This document shows, piece by piece, positions 43,355 to 50,828 of a stretch of DNA of 64,000 nt. Source of the stretch: Paenibacillus radicis (ex Gao et al. 2016) (GTDB lineage: Bacteria; Bacillota; Bacilli; Paenibacillales; Paenibacillaceae); assembly GCF_014641555.1 (NCBI RefSeq), contig NZ_BMHY01000005.1, positions 64,011 through 128,010 of the forward strand. Reading direction: 5' to 3'. Position numbers and translations under genes: made by a program. Under the pieces are notes generated by a model. That model did not search any database. It was not told the origin of the DNA and was given only the letters and a program-made list of their open reading frames with translations. The stretch's first letter is position 1; every line of letters starts with the position of its first letter.

Positions 43355-45907
43355 ATGTGGAAACTGTATTCGCCTAATAACGCGGTTTGTCTCACCGTTT
43401 TTGAGAATTCCGAGAAGGAATTAGGGTACGCTGTTGAGCGCAATGGCAAAGCAGTAATCGAGCAAAGCAAGCTTGGCTTTGAAAGTGATTTAGAGAATTT
43501 CACAAAAGGCTTTCGATTTGTAAAGGAAGCTCGTGCGGTTGTTGATGAGACCTATTCGATACCAGCGGGTAAAAAAGCAGCTTATGAGAATCATGCGAAT
43601 GAGATGACGTTAGAGTTTGAGTGTGGCGCGTATACGTTTGTACTGTGTGCGCGTGCTTATGATGATGGTGCTGCTTTCCGCTATCAAGTACTGTCTACTG
43701 AAGCAAAACCGATGAAAGTAATTCGTGAAGCAACAGACTTTACTTTGGCAGAGGCCTACGATGATTTATGGTTGCAGCATTGGGTAAGCAGCTATGAGGG
43801 TACCTATGACCGTACCGGTTGGGAAGACAAAGAAGGCAGAGACTACGGGATGCCAAGCTTGTTCCACGCGGACAATGGCGGCTGGGTCATGCTTACAGAA
43901 GCAGAGGTATATAACACGGATGGCAGCTACTGCTCTTGTCATTTGCGTGGAGCCGGAAACCGAACCATGTCTTTGGAATTCGCTCCGGAAGAAATGGGCG
44001 GGCCGCTCTCCTGTAAACTGCCGTTCTCCTCTCCTTGGCGCGTCATTGTGGCGACAGACGATTTGAACGAACTCGTTAATACCACAATAAACTATAACTT
44101 GAATCCGCCATCTGTAATGGAAGATACAAGCTGGATCAAGCCGGGTCGTTGTTTGTGGGGCTGGTGGGAATATATGAATAGCGCACAGCTCTACACCGAG
44201 CAGAAACGGTTTGTGGATTTTGCGGCAGGGGTCGGATTTGAAGGACTGACCGTGGATGCGGACTGGGATATTACTTGGCTGAAAGAGCTGTGCGATTATG
44301 CCCATTCGAAAGGGATTGTCGTATGGCTGTGGAGCGCCATGCAGTATATTGACACCCCTGAAAAAGCACAAGAAAAAATTCCGTTGTGGGCAAGCTGCGG
44401 GGTAGATGGACTCAAGGTTGATTTCTTCCAGAATGATTCTCAGCACACGATGTGGCAATATGAAATGATTGCAAATTTAATGACGGAACATCGGTTGATG
44501 ATTAATTTCCATGGCGCGACCAAATGCATGGGCGAAGGACGTACTTGGCCGAATTTCATGACGGCAGAAGGCATTCTGGGGCTCGAGCATTATATGTGGA
44601 GCGGTTTGCCCGACGCAGCGCACAACTGTACCGTTCCGTTTACACGCAATGTTGTTGGTCCGATGGATTATACGCCGACCGGGTTTTCGAACAAAAACCG
44701 AAACACGACGCTAGGGCATCAAATGGCGCTTTCAGTCGTTTATGAATCAGGCGCTGCGCATATTGCAGCATCCATTTATTATTTGGAGGCATGGAAAGGG
44801 ACCGATTTTTTACGCCGGATGAAGCCTGTTTACGATGAGGTAAAAGTGCTGTCTGGTTTTCCAGGTCATCATGCAGCCATTATGCGCCGTTCGCAAGGGG
44901 ATTGGTTGATTGGCTGCATTACAAACGAAGCGATGATATTGCGTCTGACAATGGATTTTCTGCCTGAAGGCGAGTTTGAGGCTGATATTTATGAGGATGA
45001 TTCCAGCGGCGAATTGATGAAAGTTAAGCGCATCAAAGTGACTTCTGCTGATATCATCGAACTTCCGCTTCTGAAAAGCGGCGGTGCCGGAATTTATATC
45101 ACAAAAGAAATCTCGGAGCTGCCAAAAGGGATCTGTTCCGGTTACATGAGTGAAGCAAGAACAGAATACTTAGCACTAGCGGGACAAACGCTGCAAGGCA
45201 GTGAGCCTGTCGTTTATGAAAATGAACAGGAAGCCGTTTTACTGAATGGCAGTATTGTGTTTTCAGTGAAAACAACGGATACGCCTCAGACAATAAGACT
45301 GTTCTATGCGGCACAAGAGCCTTGGACACTGCGCGTAAGTGACGGAATCAGCAGAGTGGAAATGGAAATGCCGCAAAGCGGCTCTAATAAAATATTCCTT
45401 ACTAAAGATGTAGTATTTCCTTTCGCTGGCGGCGAGAGCGCGTTGTTCTTCGAGCGTATTGCAGGAGCTGTACCCGCTTTGGAAAGATTCCATATTATTG
45501 ATAACCAACCTCAGAAGGAATTGTATGTTCCTGTTGGAAAAGGCAGCCTGAGTGGTGGCGCAGAATTGGTACTAGATGCAGCAGGCGCGGAGAAGGCTGC
45601 TGGTCTTGGTAATGGCGGCGAGCTTAAGTTTGACCGTATTATGGTGCCAAAGGATGGCTATTATTTAATGCGCTTTGACTATTGTGCAGGGGAAAGCAGA
45701 GACCTCAGCATAGAGCTTAACGGAGGAGCGCACACGTACAGAACAAATTTACACAACACAGCCGGCTGGGGTTTCCCGCGCTGGGATATCAAGGATCAGC
45801 GTGAAATTCGCATCTGGATGCAAGCGGGCAACAATACATTCCGTCTGTATAATGACGAAGGCCGGGCAGCTCATATTTATGGTTTTGCGATTATTGCGGA
45901 TGAGTAA
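43355..45907 (+). CDS. GH97 family glycoside hydrolase with C-terminal CBM-like domain
   Basis: An 850-residue cytoplasmic enzyme without signal peptide. The N-terminal beta-sandwich (about 1-250), the (beta/alpha)8 barrel (about 255-530, with WGWWEYMNS, TVDADWD, GLKVDFF, INFHGATKCMGEGRTWPN) and the small beta domain that follows are typical of GH97 alpha-glucosidases or alpha-galactosidases. A distal region (about 720-848) resembles a CBM35/CBM6-type sandwich, with YYLMRFDYCAGESRDLSI. ATG 43355 has AGGAGA 8 bp upstream; earlier in-frame codons overlap the lipoprotein gene and terminator. Hydrolysis after import fits the operon. Retaining or inverting mechanism cannot be decided here. Confidence 0.9.
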   Translation: MWKLYSPNNAVCLTVFENSEKELGYAVERNGKAVIEQSKLGFESDLENFTKGFRFVKEARAVVDETYSIPAGKKAAYENHANEMTLEFECGAYTFVLCARAYDDGAAFRYQVLSTEAKPMKVIREATDFTLAEAYDDLWLQHWVSSYEGTYDRTGWEDKEGRDYGMPSLFHADNGGWVMLTEAEVYNTDGSYCSCHLRGAGNRTMSLEFAPEEMGGPLSCKLPFSSPWRVIVATDDLNELVNTTINYNLNPPSVMEDTSWIKPGRCLWGWWEYMNSAQLYTEQKRFVDFAAGVGFEGLTVDADWDITWLKELCDYAHSKGIVVWLWSAMQYIDTPEKAQEKIPLWASCGVDGLKVDFFQNDSQHTMWQYEMIANLMTEHRLMINFHGATKCMGEGRTWPNFMTAEGILGLEHYMWSGLPDAAHNCTVPFTRNVVGPMDYTPTGFSNKNRNTTLGHQMALSVVYESGAAHIAASIYYLEAWKGTDFLRRMKPVYDEVKVLSGFPGHHAAIMRRSQGDWLIGCITNEAMILRLTMDFLPEGEFEADIYEDDSSGELMKVKRIKVTSADIIELPLLKSGGAGIYITKEISELPKGICSGYMSEARTEYLALAGQTLQGSEPVVYENEQEAVLLNGSIVFSVKTTDTPQTIRLFYAAQEPWTLRVSDGISRVEMEMPQSGSNKIFLTKDVVFPFAGGESALFFERIAGAVPALERFHIIDNQPQKELYVPVGKGSLSGGAELVLDAAGAEKAAGLGNGGELKFDRIMVPKDGYYLMRFDYCAGESRDLSIELNGGAHTYRTNLHNTAGWGFPRWDIKDQREIRIWMQAGNNTFRLYNDEGRAAHIYGFAIIADE

Positions 45908-45940
45908 GAAGGGGCTGTACAGAGTATAGCCTTCAGAGAA

Positions 45941-45979
45941 AGAAGTACGAAGTCTGTAAAAAGACTTCGTACTTCTTTT
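45941..45979. terminator. Strong bidirectional terminator
   Basis: AGAAGTACGAAGTCT (45941-45955) pairs perfectly over 15 bp with AGACTTCGTACTTCT (45962-45976), with A-rich sequence before and TTT after. It serves the GH97 operon and the convergent PRK06851-type gene. Confidence 0.92.
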
Positions 45980-45990
45980 GAATTGAAGCT

Positions 45991-47100
45991 TTATCTTGAA
46001 AGCTGAATGGACCCTATCAATCCATTCAATTCCGACTCTAATTCCAATTGAATTTTCTCAACAACCGAAAAATCGGTCGCCGCAACATAGTAGGCTTTGA
46101 TTTGAGAATCAATGGCCTCCGCTTCAGCTAGATGAGAGGTGGCCTCTTTCATTTTTGCCGAATAGCGTGATTTGATATCGGCTATTTCGGCAGCATAAGC
46201 TTCATCTGTTCCAGGAGCTATAGCCCGTGTATACATATCTAGTGTTTCATCCCCGTCCCGGTCTGGAAAGTATTCATGCGGGGCGGTACTGTCGAAGATA
46301 GCTGTCCCAAGCTTCGGGAATATCAACATATCAAGACTGTTCGGATCAAAGCCGCAATGGAACACTTGAACTTCGATTCCGTTCTGTTCGGCAGCGGAGG
46401 CAAGCTTTTTCAGCAGAGTCGATTTGCCAGATCCCGCCCTTCCTTTGATGAAAATCCGTCTTTCCAGCTGAACGGTCAAGCTTTGAATAAAATCGTATGC
46501 TCCCCTCGGAGTCGCAGCTCCGAAAAACAAGTGACGCGGAGCGGTTGGCGTATCGCTTTCATGACCTGGGTATAATTCTTCAATTAAATCCTGCGCAATC
46601 TGGTCGGCCTTCGAGAAATCCATGTTCTCGATATAATATTTTTCCCACTCGTCATGAATTTGCAATGCAGTTGCGAACGTCTCATACGTTTTTGAATAGG
46701 CGCTCTCGAGCTCAGCTCTAAGATCTTCTATTGTGATGATCTGTTCTGGTAAAAGAAGACTTTTATCAAACGCTTCCTCGAAATCGACATAGACGATTTC
46801 ACCGGCCCTGCTATCTGAAATCCCCTTACAGACCCGCCCGTCGACAATACCAACCTTCAATTCCGTTAGAATGATGCCATCTAGTTCGTCGGGACGGAGA
46901 GGGGAGTGGAAGTGTTGCACATGCAAGCCTCTATCCAGCAGACTATCTGCCAAGCTTTGAATGACTGTCGATTTCCCCGTACCTTGGGGCCCCGTAAGGG
47001 AAAATATCTTGTTTAACCCGTCAAATGCGGATTGATACAAGAAATGGGCTCCATGCGCTGTGTTACCGTGAGCAAAATAGTGTGATGAGTTTACTGCCAA
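45991..47100 (-). CDS. PRK06851-type protein with two P-loop ATPase domains
   Basis: About 370 residues containing two P-loop NTPase domains in tandem: Walker A GPQGTGKST near residue 38 and GRAGSGKST near 220, each preceded by a similar AHGN/FFGAATPRGAYDF-like segment. This duplication is typical of the PRK06851 family of Firmicutes, whose function is unknown. TTG 47100 is chosen because AAAGGAGTG lies 8 bp upstream and the protein then starts just before HYFAHGNT, as in the family; an in-frame ATG at 47148 has no site. Convergent with the GH97 operon. Confidence 0.85.
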   Translation of the reverse strand: MAVNSSHYFAHGNTAHGAHFLYQSAFDGLNKIFSLTGPQGTGKSTVIQSLADSLLDRGLHVQHFHSPLRPDELDGIILTELKVGIVDGRVCKGISDSRAGEIVYVDFEEAFDKSLLLPEQIITIEDLRAELESAYSKTYETFATALQIHDEWEKYYIENMDFSKADQIAQDLIEELYPGHESDTPTAPRHLFFGAATPRGAYDFIQSLTVQLERRIFIKGRAGSGKSTLLKKLASAAEQNGIEVQVFHCGFDPNSLDMLIFPKLGTAIFDSTAPHEYFPDRDGDETLDMYTRAIAPGTDEAYAAEIADIKSRYSAKMKEATSHLAEAEAIDSQIKAYYVAATDFSVVEKIQLELESELNGLIGSIQLSR

Positions 47101-47549
47101 CCCGATACACTCCTTTGTGCTTATTCTGATTTTCAACTGAATAAGCATGATTGGGATAGATGCCTATTCCTCTGTATATTCCGCATTGTAACAAGTGGTG
47201 TTCGTCCTCTCCGATGTTTTTCGCTATTTGTTGGTGGGCTGCAGAAGCGGAAGGCAAACTAACGATTTAAATAAAGCGAGAACAAGGAATAGGCCATCCT
47301 ACATAAGGATGGTCCTAAAACTTGTCGTTACGTAAAGTTGCATTTTTGCAAGTAAAGATTCAAGTTCATTTCCTATAGATTGCATGAAAATGGAGAGCTT
47401 CACAATTAAGCTAGCGGGCAGATTAGTTAAATAGTGAATCTATCACCTGTGTGTATATTAGGTTATAATTGGAAGAATAGGAACTCGGAATTATTTTGTC
47501 CTGTGAATCACAAGCTGATAATGATCCAAAGACGAAAAGAGGCAGAGTG
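47101..47549 (+). other. Gene-free region with hairpin
   Basis: About 450 bp without a supported gene. It holds a hairpin GGCCATCCT/AGGATGGTCC at about 47291-47315 followed by TAAAAC, and promoter-like A+T-rich sequence (TATATTAGGTTATAAT at about 47453-47468) before the decayed TPR gene. A 64-codon minus-strand frame at 47257 lacks family similarity I can recognise. Confidence 0.35.
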
Positions 47550-47756
47550 ATGGAACAAGACCCTCTCGCACAACTTATTATTTGGCATCAAGAAGATGAA
47601 CATGAAAAAATTGTAGATCGAATTATGGAAATTGCTCAATCAGACAGAGATTATGAGACGGTCAGTTTATTGGCAAGAGCTATGAATAATCTGGAACGTT
47701 ACGATGAAGTACTTCAACAGCTTTTGACTATTGCAAAACTAGGTCTGCTGCATTGA
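47550..47756 (+). pseudogene. Truncated TPR/Imm51-type protein
   Basis: ATG 47550 opens MEQDPLAQLIIWHQEDEHEK and the 68-residue frame aligns through ARAMNNLERYDEVLQQLL with the first 65 residues of the intact gene at 48108 (MDKDLLEQLTLWHNKNQYKK ... ARALNNQNNYNEAIKYFL). It then ends, lacking the remaining TPR helices and the immunity domain. It is joined directly to a DUF5713-like sequence, as if a deletion removed its 3' part. Confidence 0.75.
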
Positions 47757-48086
47757 ATGTTACGGATACAATTAAGCCATTTGAATATTTAAAAGACATG
47801 TATATTGATGGATGTTTTCATAATTTTCTTGTGGATAAAGTTAAAGCTGAACTAGTTAAAGTGGTTGAAATTTTTGGAACAGGGAAATCAAGATATCGAA
47901 GAAATTCAAGCAAAGCATGATTTCGCTATCCATGCAATTAACGATATGGCAGAAGAGTTTGACGAAAATGGTAGTGAAATTAAAACCGTTGCGAGAGAAT
48001 CGATTGCACAAACGGTTGAAGAGATTTTAGCCTTTTTTGGAATCGATATAGATACAGAAGAAGCCATTCGTGAACGCGATTGGTAA
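47753..48086 (+). pseudogene. DUF5713-like gene with frameshift
   Basis: The frame NVTDTIKPFEYLKDMYIDGC...VKAELVKVVE runs to about 47870, where a homopolymer (GAAATTTTTGG) shifts it. The +1 frame continues FLEQGNQDIEEIQAKHDFAI to AIRERDW at 48086. Joined, the two halves make one DUF5713-type protein (EEFDENGSEIKTVARESIAQ is characteristic). It has no own ribosome binding site, its start being fused to the truncated TPR gene. DUF5713 proteins often lie near immunity loci. A one-base sequencing error cannot be excluded. Confidence 0.72.
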
Positions 48087-48107
48087 TGATAAGGAGACAA
48101 TACAAAG

Positions 48108-48857
48108 ATGGATAAGGATCTATTGGAACAGCTCACTCTTTGGCATAACAAGAACCAGTATAAGAAAATCATTAACACAATTATTGAAATACCCGAAGCA
48201 GACAGGGACTATGATTTAGTTTGCCATTTGGCAAGAGCATTAAATAATCAAAATAATTATAATGAAGCTATCAAATATTTTTTATCTGTGCAAAAGCAAG
48301 GCGAGCACGACCCTCTTTGGCATTACCGAATAGGATATGCTTATTATTACCTTAAACAGTATAAGGAAGCGATCGTTGCGTTTGAACAAGCTGTAGCACT
48401 AGACCCTGAAGATGCAGATGGCAGGAGATTTTTAGAAATGAGCCGCGACGCCGCTAGTCGTCCAGGAAATGAAACCATTCCTATAGCTAACGTTGAACAG
48501 GATGAGGGTTTGTTAGAAGTTAATGAAAAAATAGACCCGTTTGGGCTAGTTATGCATAATAATGGAAGCATATCAATGATACTAAGTGTCGGCAAATATA
48601 AGCATGAAATTTTTCAAACACGAGCTGAAGAAGGATTTGAGGGAAATGGCTATGATTGGGGTTCATTAGCAGCCGTGTTTCTTGAAGAAAAAATGCCTCA
48701 TTTAGTTAATATCGTGCGATTTGACCCTGAAGCTGATATGTTCGCTGCTTATTCAGACAATAGAGAAGCAATACTTAGTTTTGCAATTGCCTTTAAGGAA
48801 GCGTGTGAAGATGATTCATTAATAAAAGACTTATTTTCACGAGCAGAATTAGATTAA
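48108..48857 (+). CDS. TPR protein with Imm51-type immunity domain
   Basis: A 249-residue cytoplasmic protein: N-terminal TPR-like helices (about 1-120, with DPLWHYRIGYAYYYLKQYKE and AVALDPEDADGRRFLE), a short linker and a C-terminal Imm51-like domain (about 145-240) marked by FGLVMHNNGSISMILSVGKY, EEGFEGNGYDWGSLA and FDPEADMF. Immunity domains of this type neutralise polymorphic toxins of neighbouring cells. AAGGAGACAATACAAAG precedes ATG 48108. No toxin gene is seen nearby, so it may be an orphan immunity gene protecting against competitors. Confidence 0.85.
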   Translation: MDKDLLEQLTLWHNKNQYKKIINTIIEIPEADRDYDLVCHLARALNNQNNYNEAIKYFLSVQKQGEHDPLWHYRIGYAYYYLKQYKEAIVAFEQAVALDPEDADGRRFLEMSRDAASRPGNETIPIANVEQDEGLLEVNEKIDPFGLVMHNNGSISMILSVGKYKHEIFQTRAEEGFEGNGYDWGSLAAVFLEEKMPHLVNIVRFDPEADMFAAYSDNREAILSFAIAFKEACEDDSLIKDLFSRAELD

Positions 48858-48860
48858 TAA

Positions 48861-48927
48861 AAGACACCTTATGTTAAAAAACGGCTTCAAAATGCCTTCA
48901 TATTAACGTGGAGGTGTTCTTTTTTTC
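48861..48927 (+). terminator. Probable terminator
   Basis: AAGACACCT (48861-48869) pairs with AGGTGTTCTT (about 48912-48921) with one bulge, extended by TTAA-type inner pairing, and is followed by a T-run. It ends the immunity gene. Confidence 0.6.
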
Positions 48928-49111
48928 TCGCTATGCCATCTTTTTTTAGAACAGCGTAGCCGTTTTCTTGCTGAGGGACTTGAGGGCACCCGAACAGGTG
49001 CCCTTCCATTTCGCTCTTTAGATGATACGGAGACAAGTAACGGTGATCAGCATTCGGGAAGTCGGGATACTGCCGTAAGATCTCAACGATGCCGTAAAAA
49101 TTCGCGTTCAT
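48887..49111 (-). CDS. Doubtful ORF or remnant, 74 aa
   Basis: The minus-strand frame begins MNANFYGIVEILRQYPDFPN and continues for 74 residues with protein-like composition (HRYLSPYHLKSEMEGHLFGC), overlapping the 3' end of the SDR gene by 29 bp. Its ribosome binding site is weak (AAAGGG, far upstream) and its end runs through the terminator of the immunity gene. I do not recognise it; it may be a fragment of a longer gene. Confidence 0.3.
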   Translation of the reverse strand: MNANFYGIVEILRQYPDFPNADHRYLSPYHLKSEMEGHLFGCPQVPQQENGYAVLKKDGIARKKEHLHVNMKAF

Positions 49112-49937
49112 AAATCGAATGAACCCTTTCCAGTACGTTCCGCGCTTGATCTTGAAATTTTAATTCTGCGACTCGGCCTTTCATCAGAAACACACCACTC
49201 TTATCGCGATGTTCCCCTAGCGCTCCTTCATACAGCTTGTTGGCTCCGTGTGTAGGCGGAGAAAAAAACAATTTCATTAACACTGTAACCAGTAAAGGCA
49301 GACCAGATTTTTTCCCTTTTCTTAACGTATTGTTGCCGCCCGGATCAACACTGCGGATCTTGATGTCGTCCTTAGCAAGCTGCGGCGCGATGGCCTGGGT
49401 CCATAGTGAAAGTGCTAGCTTGGAGGTCGCATAAGGACCAATCAGCTTACGGAAGGTTTTGGGGCGCTCTAGTAGTTCAATAGTAAACACTTTCGTCCAT
49501 TTTTGTGCTGAAGATGAGGTGTTGATTACCGTTTTTAAGTGACCACGTTTTATAGGTTCCATCAATTCCATCAGAATGATATACGGAACGACTGTTAACA
49601 ACTCATAATGCTGTTCACGTCCTTGTTTGGAATAGCTCAGATCGGGAAAGGACCCGCCAGCATTGTTAAACAAAATATCGATCTGCTGTTCCTTACTCTT
49701 GATTTCTTCCAATGCCCGCATCAAGCTGTCGTAATCGGCAAGATCATTCGTTTTATAAATTCGAAGTCTTCCAAGCTTGATTGCGGTTTGGATTCCCTCA
49801 TCGTCCAACGGAAAGTCAGAACGGTTCAAAGCAATTACTTGAAAGTCCTCTGACAGCAGCTTCCGGATTAATTCCAGCCCGATTCCTGAGTTTGCGCCCG
49901 TAATCAATGCGATCGTTTGCTCTTGTCTCTTATTCAT
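49083..49937 (-). CDS. Short-chain dehydrogenase/reductase
   Basis: NAD(P)-dependent oxidoreductase of 284 residues from ATG 49937, which has GGAGGAGATG upstream; in-frame codons further upstream overlap the operator. The Rossmann motif TGANSGIG (about 14-21), the NNAGG motif (about 92-96) and the active-site YATSK (about 168-172) with preceding Ser are present. Substrate unknown; organisation resembles retinol-dehydrogenase-like SDRs. It is divergent from a MerR regulator, whose operator lies in its promoter, so it is probably induced through MerR. Confidence 0.9.
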   Translation of the reverse strand: MNKRQEQTIALITGANSGIGLELIRKLLSEDFQVIALNRSDFPLDDEGIQTAIKLGRLRIYKTNDLADYDSLMRALEEIKSKEQQIDILFNNAGGSFPDLSYSKQGREQHYELLTVVPYIILMELMEPIKRGHLKTVINTSSSAQKWTKVFTIELLERPKTFRKLIGPYATSKLALSLWTQAIAPQLAKDDIKIRSVDPGGNNTLRKGKKSGLPLLVTVLMKLFFSPPTHGANKLYEGALGEHRDKSGVFLMKGRVAELKFQDQARNVLERVHSIYEREFLRHR

Positions 49938-49980
49938 TGCACATCTCCTCCAGATCCCGTTATTCCTGTTGATCGTACAT

Positions 49981-50011
49981 AGTCTAGTACTTGGAGTCGA
50001 CTCCAAGTCAA
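49981..50011 (-). promoter_or_regulatory. MerR-type promoter of the SDR gene
   Basis: On the minus strand TTGACT (50011-50006) and TAGACT (49986-49981) are separated by 19 bp, the over-long spacer typical of MerR-activated promoters. The spacer is filled by a perfect palindrome, ACTTGGAGTCGACTCCAAGT (49989-50008). MerR proteins bind such sites and twist the DNA to activate transcription. Confidence 0.85.
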
Positions 50012-50050
50012 GGCGGAGGAATACAGATTTTTTCCCTAGAGATAAGAGAC

Positions 50051-50081
50051 TTGACTTAGAGCCAGCACCCAGACGTATAAT
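50051..50081 (+). promoter_or_regulatory. Promoter of the merR-type gene
   Basis: TTGACT (50051-50056) and TATAAT (50076-50081) are separated by 19 bp, 35 bp before the regulator start. There is no palindrome in this spacer. Confidence 0.65.
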
Positions 50082-50115
50082 GCACTAAAATCATCTCTGA
50101 AAAGGAGCGGACAGA

Positions 50116-50610
50116 ATGAGGGAAGAGCCGACTTTTACGATAAAGCAAATTGCTAAGCAAATCGGAATTTCCGAAGATACGATCCGGTATTATGAGAAAA
50201 TCGCGCTATTGCCCCGTGCTGATCGGAAAGATAATGGGCACCGCGTCTATCGGCAGGAGGACATCGATACGATTCGGCTGTTAGCTTGCCTGAAGAAAAC
50301 GGGGATGCCGCTGGCAGAGATGCAACCTTTTCTAGCAGTCTCTGCTGATGCTGATCCCGCGGATTATCCCGAGCTGGTGGAACACTTACGAAACCATCGG
50401 GAAAATATCATCGCCCAAATCGCCTCTTTACAGGAGGTCGTTGATTTTATCGATATGAAGTTGGATGTAGGGAAAATCCGTAGAGACTGCTCCGATGATG
50501 TCTCAGAAGCCATGACGGGAGAACCGAACCCCAACGTCTCACCTGTTGAGATGGCTTTTTTTCCGGGATCGGCAGCCAGGGTGCGCAAGTCACCTGCTAC
50601 CGGCAAGTAA
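50116..50610 (+). CDS. MerR-family transcriptional regulator
   Basis: A 164-residue regulator with an N-terminal MerR winged helix (about 7-75: FTIKQIAKQIGISEDTIRYY, HRVYRQEDIDTIRLLACLKK) and a long dimerisation coiled coil (about 85-130). The C-terminal ~35 residues (about 130-164) extend beyond the usual coil and are of low complexity, with no cysteine cluster, so it is not a classical metal sensor. AAAAGGAGCGG precedes ATG 50116. It most likely controls the divergent SDR gene via the 20-bp palindrome. Confidence 0.9.
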   Translation: MREEPTFTIKQIAKQIGISEDTIRYYEKIALLPRADRKDNGHRVYRQEDIDTIRLLACLKKTGMPLAEMQPFLAVSADADPADYPELVEHLRNHRENIIAQIASLQEVVDFIDMKLDVGKIRRDCSDDVSEAMTGEPNPNVSPVEMAFFPGSAARVRKSPATGK

Positions 50611-50660
50611 GGTTACAATTGTAAAAGAGCAGGAAATGGAAGGTGTAGGACGATATGAAC

Positions 50661-50712
50661 TTTTCACTAATAGTCACGTTAAGCTGAATCGTATCATAAG
50701 TAGGACATAAGA
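50661..50712 (+). repeat. rlmH-tag unit 4 (candidate att junction)
   Basis: Core 50686-50703 reads GAATCGTATCATAAGTAG: Glu-Ser-Tyr-His-Lys-stop after an Ala codon. The left flank TTTTCACTAATAGTCACGTT aligns with unit 3, and GTTAAGCTGA before the core is identical to it, but the inverted-repeat arms are degraded (GGACATAA on the right). It is the most diverged copy and lies 126 bp before the HD/Hsp90-like gene. Confidence 0.7.
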
Positions 50713-50828
50713 GAATTTTATTATCAATTCGCATTTAAATACTACTTTTCATTCAATTGCATGGAAATTTAATTCCTTAAGAGTTAAAATATATATAAAT
50801 TTATCTTAACCTAAGGGAGCATTGATTA

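Noticed and set aside
47063-47257. 64-codon minus-strand frame upstream of the PRK06851-type gene
   Set aside because: Overlaps the start of that gene in another frame and has no supportive motif.
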